Shown here piece by piece: positions 63,062 through 64,000 of a stretch of 64,000 bases of DNA. The stretch spans positions 52,332 to 116,331 of the forward strand of contig NZ_NISI01000016.1 in NCBI RefSeq assembly GCF_002205845.1. Direction: 5' to 3'. Source of the stretch: Roseateles puraquae. GTDB lineage: Bacteria > Pseudomonadota > Gammaproteobacteria > Burkholderiales > Burkholderiaceae_C. Within the stretch, counting starts at the first letter, position 1, and every line of letters starts with the position of its first letter. A program made the translations under genes and the position numbers. The notes below the pieces were generated by a model. The model was not told the origin of the DNA. It worked only from the letters and a program-made list of their open reading frames with translations, and searched no databases.

Positions 63062-63864
63062 GCCAGCCACCGTTTCCTTCGCTTGTAGCTCTTCACATCC
63101 TTGAAGCTGCGCCGGCCTTCGCCGCCGACGCCGAGGTAGAACTCCTTCACATCCTCGTTCTCGCGCAAGTCCGCCGCCGCACCGTCCATCACCACACGGC
63201 CGTTCTCGAGGATGTAGCCGTAATCGGCGTAGCGCAGCGCCATGCTGGTGTTCTGTTCGGCGAGCAGGAAGGTCGTGCGCTCCTTGGTGTTGAGGTCGCG
63301 CACGATCTCGAACACCTCCTCGACGATCTGGGGCGCCAGGCCCATCGAGGGCTCGTCCAGCAGCACCATCTTGGGGTTGGCCATCAGCGCGCGGCCGATG
63401 GCGCACATCTGCTGCTCGCCGCCCGAGGTGTAGGCCGCCTGGCTGGTGCGCCGGGTCTTGAGGCGTGGGAAGTAGGCGTAGACCTTCTCCAGCGTGTCGC
63501 GCACGGCGGCCTTGCCGTCCTTGCGGGTGTAGGCGCCGGTCATCAGGTTCTCTTCGATGGTGAGGTGGGCGAAGCAGTGGCGCCCCTCCATCACCTGCAC
63601 CACGCCGCGCTCGACCATGGCGGCGGTGGAGAGCTTTTCGATGCGCTCGCCGCGCAGCTCGATGCTGCCCTTCGTGACCTCGCCGCGCTCGCCTTCGAGC
63701 AGGTTGGACACGGCGCGCAGGGTCGTCGTCTTGCCCGCGCCATTGCCGCCGAGCAGGGCCACCACGCCGCCCTCGGGGACCTGCAGGGACACGCCCTTCA
63801 GCACGAGGATGACGTGGTTGTAGATGACTTCGATGCCGTTGACGTTCAGGAGGGGTGGAGTCAT
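63058..63864 (-). CDS. Branched-chain amino acid-type ABC transporter ATPase (LivF)
   Basis: 268 residues. Walker A LLGGNGAGKTTT, signature YTSGGEQQMCAIGRALM, Walker B VLLDEPSMGLAPQ, switch His replaced by Q in FLLAEQNTS, usual for LivF. The C-terminus has an extra ~25 residues (YLGVGGEGRRSFKDVKSYKRRKRWLA) seen in aromatic-acid-linked LivF proteins. Partners LivG, LivH, LivM and a binding protein must lie beyond the right edge. Coupled by ATGA to the 99-residue protein gene. Confidence 0.92.
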   Translation of the reverse strand: MTPPLLNVNGIEVIYNHVILVLKGVSLQVPEGGVVALLGGNGAGKTTTLRAVSNLLEGERGEVTKGSIELRGERIEKLSTAAMVERGVVQVMEGRHCFAHLTIEENLMTGAYTRKDGKAAVRDTLEKVYAYFPRLKTRRTSQAAYTSGGEQQMCAIGRALMANPKMVLLDEPSMGLAPQIVEEVFEIVRDLNTKERTTFLLAEQNTSMALRYADYGYILENGRVVMDGAAADLRENEDVKEFYLGVGGEGRRSFKDVKSYKRRKRWLA

Positions 63865-63950
63865 GGGGAGCTGCGCTCCAGATTGGTGATGGAGGCTTTT
63901 GCCTGGAGCCTTTGTGTTCGGTGCACCGTGCCGGGAGTTCGCCCCGGCGG

Positions 63951-63993
63951 GCGACCTACTTTTTGAGCGACCAAAAAGTAGGCAAAAAGTCGC
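63951..63993. repeat. Inverted repeat CCTACTTTTT / AAAAAGTAGG at the right edge
   Basis: Perfect 10-base arms (63955-63964 and 63973-63982) around an 8-base loop, nested inside GCGAC (63951-63955) and GTCGC (63989-63993). The layout matches a dispersed repeat frequent in Burkholderiales genomes. It lies 90-130 bases upstream of livF; the window may cut it short. Confidence 0.65.
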
Positions 63994-64000
63994 CCCCCGA

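Overview
The window is a chromosomal stretch of a high-GC betaproteobacterium, most likely order Burkholderiales in the Rubrivivax/Roseateles/Leptothrix neighbourhood. This rests on gene content and order: petABC next to sspA-sspB, secA beside a DUF721/DciA-like gene, hisI-hisE-hinT-tatABC, argB followed by a pyrimidine 5'-nucleotidase and slmA, PEP-CTERM proteins, a Bug-family binding protein, and dispersed repeats of the type common in that order. The species is not identified. Genes are densely packed, many pairs overlap by ATGA or GTGA, and no phage, insertion sequence or CRISPR array was seen. No intergenic stretch exceeds about 220 bases.

Layout. 1-7.9 kb (- strand): secreted unknowns, an ASCH protein, a METTL25-like methyltransferase, a PEP-CTERM protein, an ABC exporter whose permease is fused to a CPBP protease, and a histidine phosphatase. 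7.9-13 kb: GNAT proteins, a carboxylesterase, a membrane protein with a SPOR-like end, a prolyl oligopeptidase. 13-24 kb: argJ, two PEP-CTERM genes, secA, the DUF721 gene, tRNA-Thr, sspB-sspA, the cytochrome bc1 operon petABC, mscL. 24-34 kb: DUF1631, pdxA, a DUF885 peptidase, an M14 peptidase, a Nif3 protein, a DegS-like protease. 33-40.5 kb (- strand): argB, nucleotidase, an orphan response regulator, slmA, an AAA protein, mutT, hisI, hisE, hinT, tatABC. 40.6-43.2 kb (+ strand): cation efflux, dtd, cupin, diguanylate cyclase.

The standout region is 43.3-60.3 kb, ten co-directional genes on the - strand: GH1 beta-glucosidase, LacI-type regulator, TonB-dependent receptor, GH144-type glucanase, sugar-binding lipoprotein, two sugar ABC permeases, a large secreted six-hairpin protein of unknown function, a lipoprotein esterase, and a GH94 phosphorylase of the size and type of 1,2-beta-oligoglucan phosphorylases. 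A promoter with a perfect 18-base palindromic operator precedes the GH1 gene, and a terminator isolates the unit from the gene upstream. I read this as a catabolic locus for beta-1,2-glucan (sophoro-oligosaccharides or osmoregulated periplasmic glucans): outer-membrane uptake, depolymerisation, possible removal of decorations, ABC import, phosphorolysis to glucose 1-phosphate, and hydrolysis of the remaining disaccharide. The substrate is inferred from family membership, and the six-hairpin protein and the esterase are the least explained parts.

60.4-64 kb holds a Bug-family binding protein and a coupled unit of LivF, a 99-residue protein and a PaaK-like CoA ligase; the rest of that transporter lies outside the window. 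Three structured repeats follow argJ, sspA and tatB, with paired changes that preserve the stems, and a different inverted repeat lies at the right edge.
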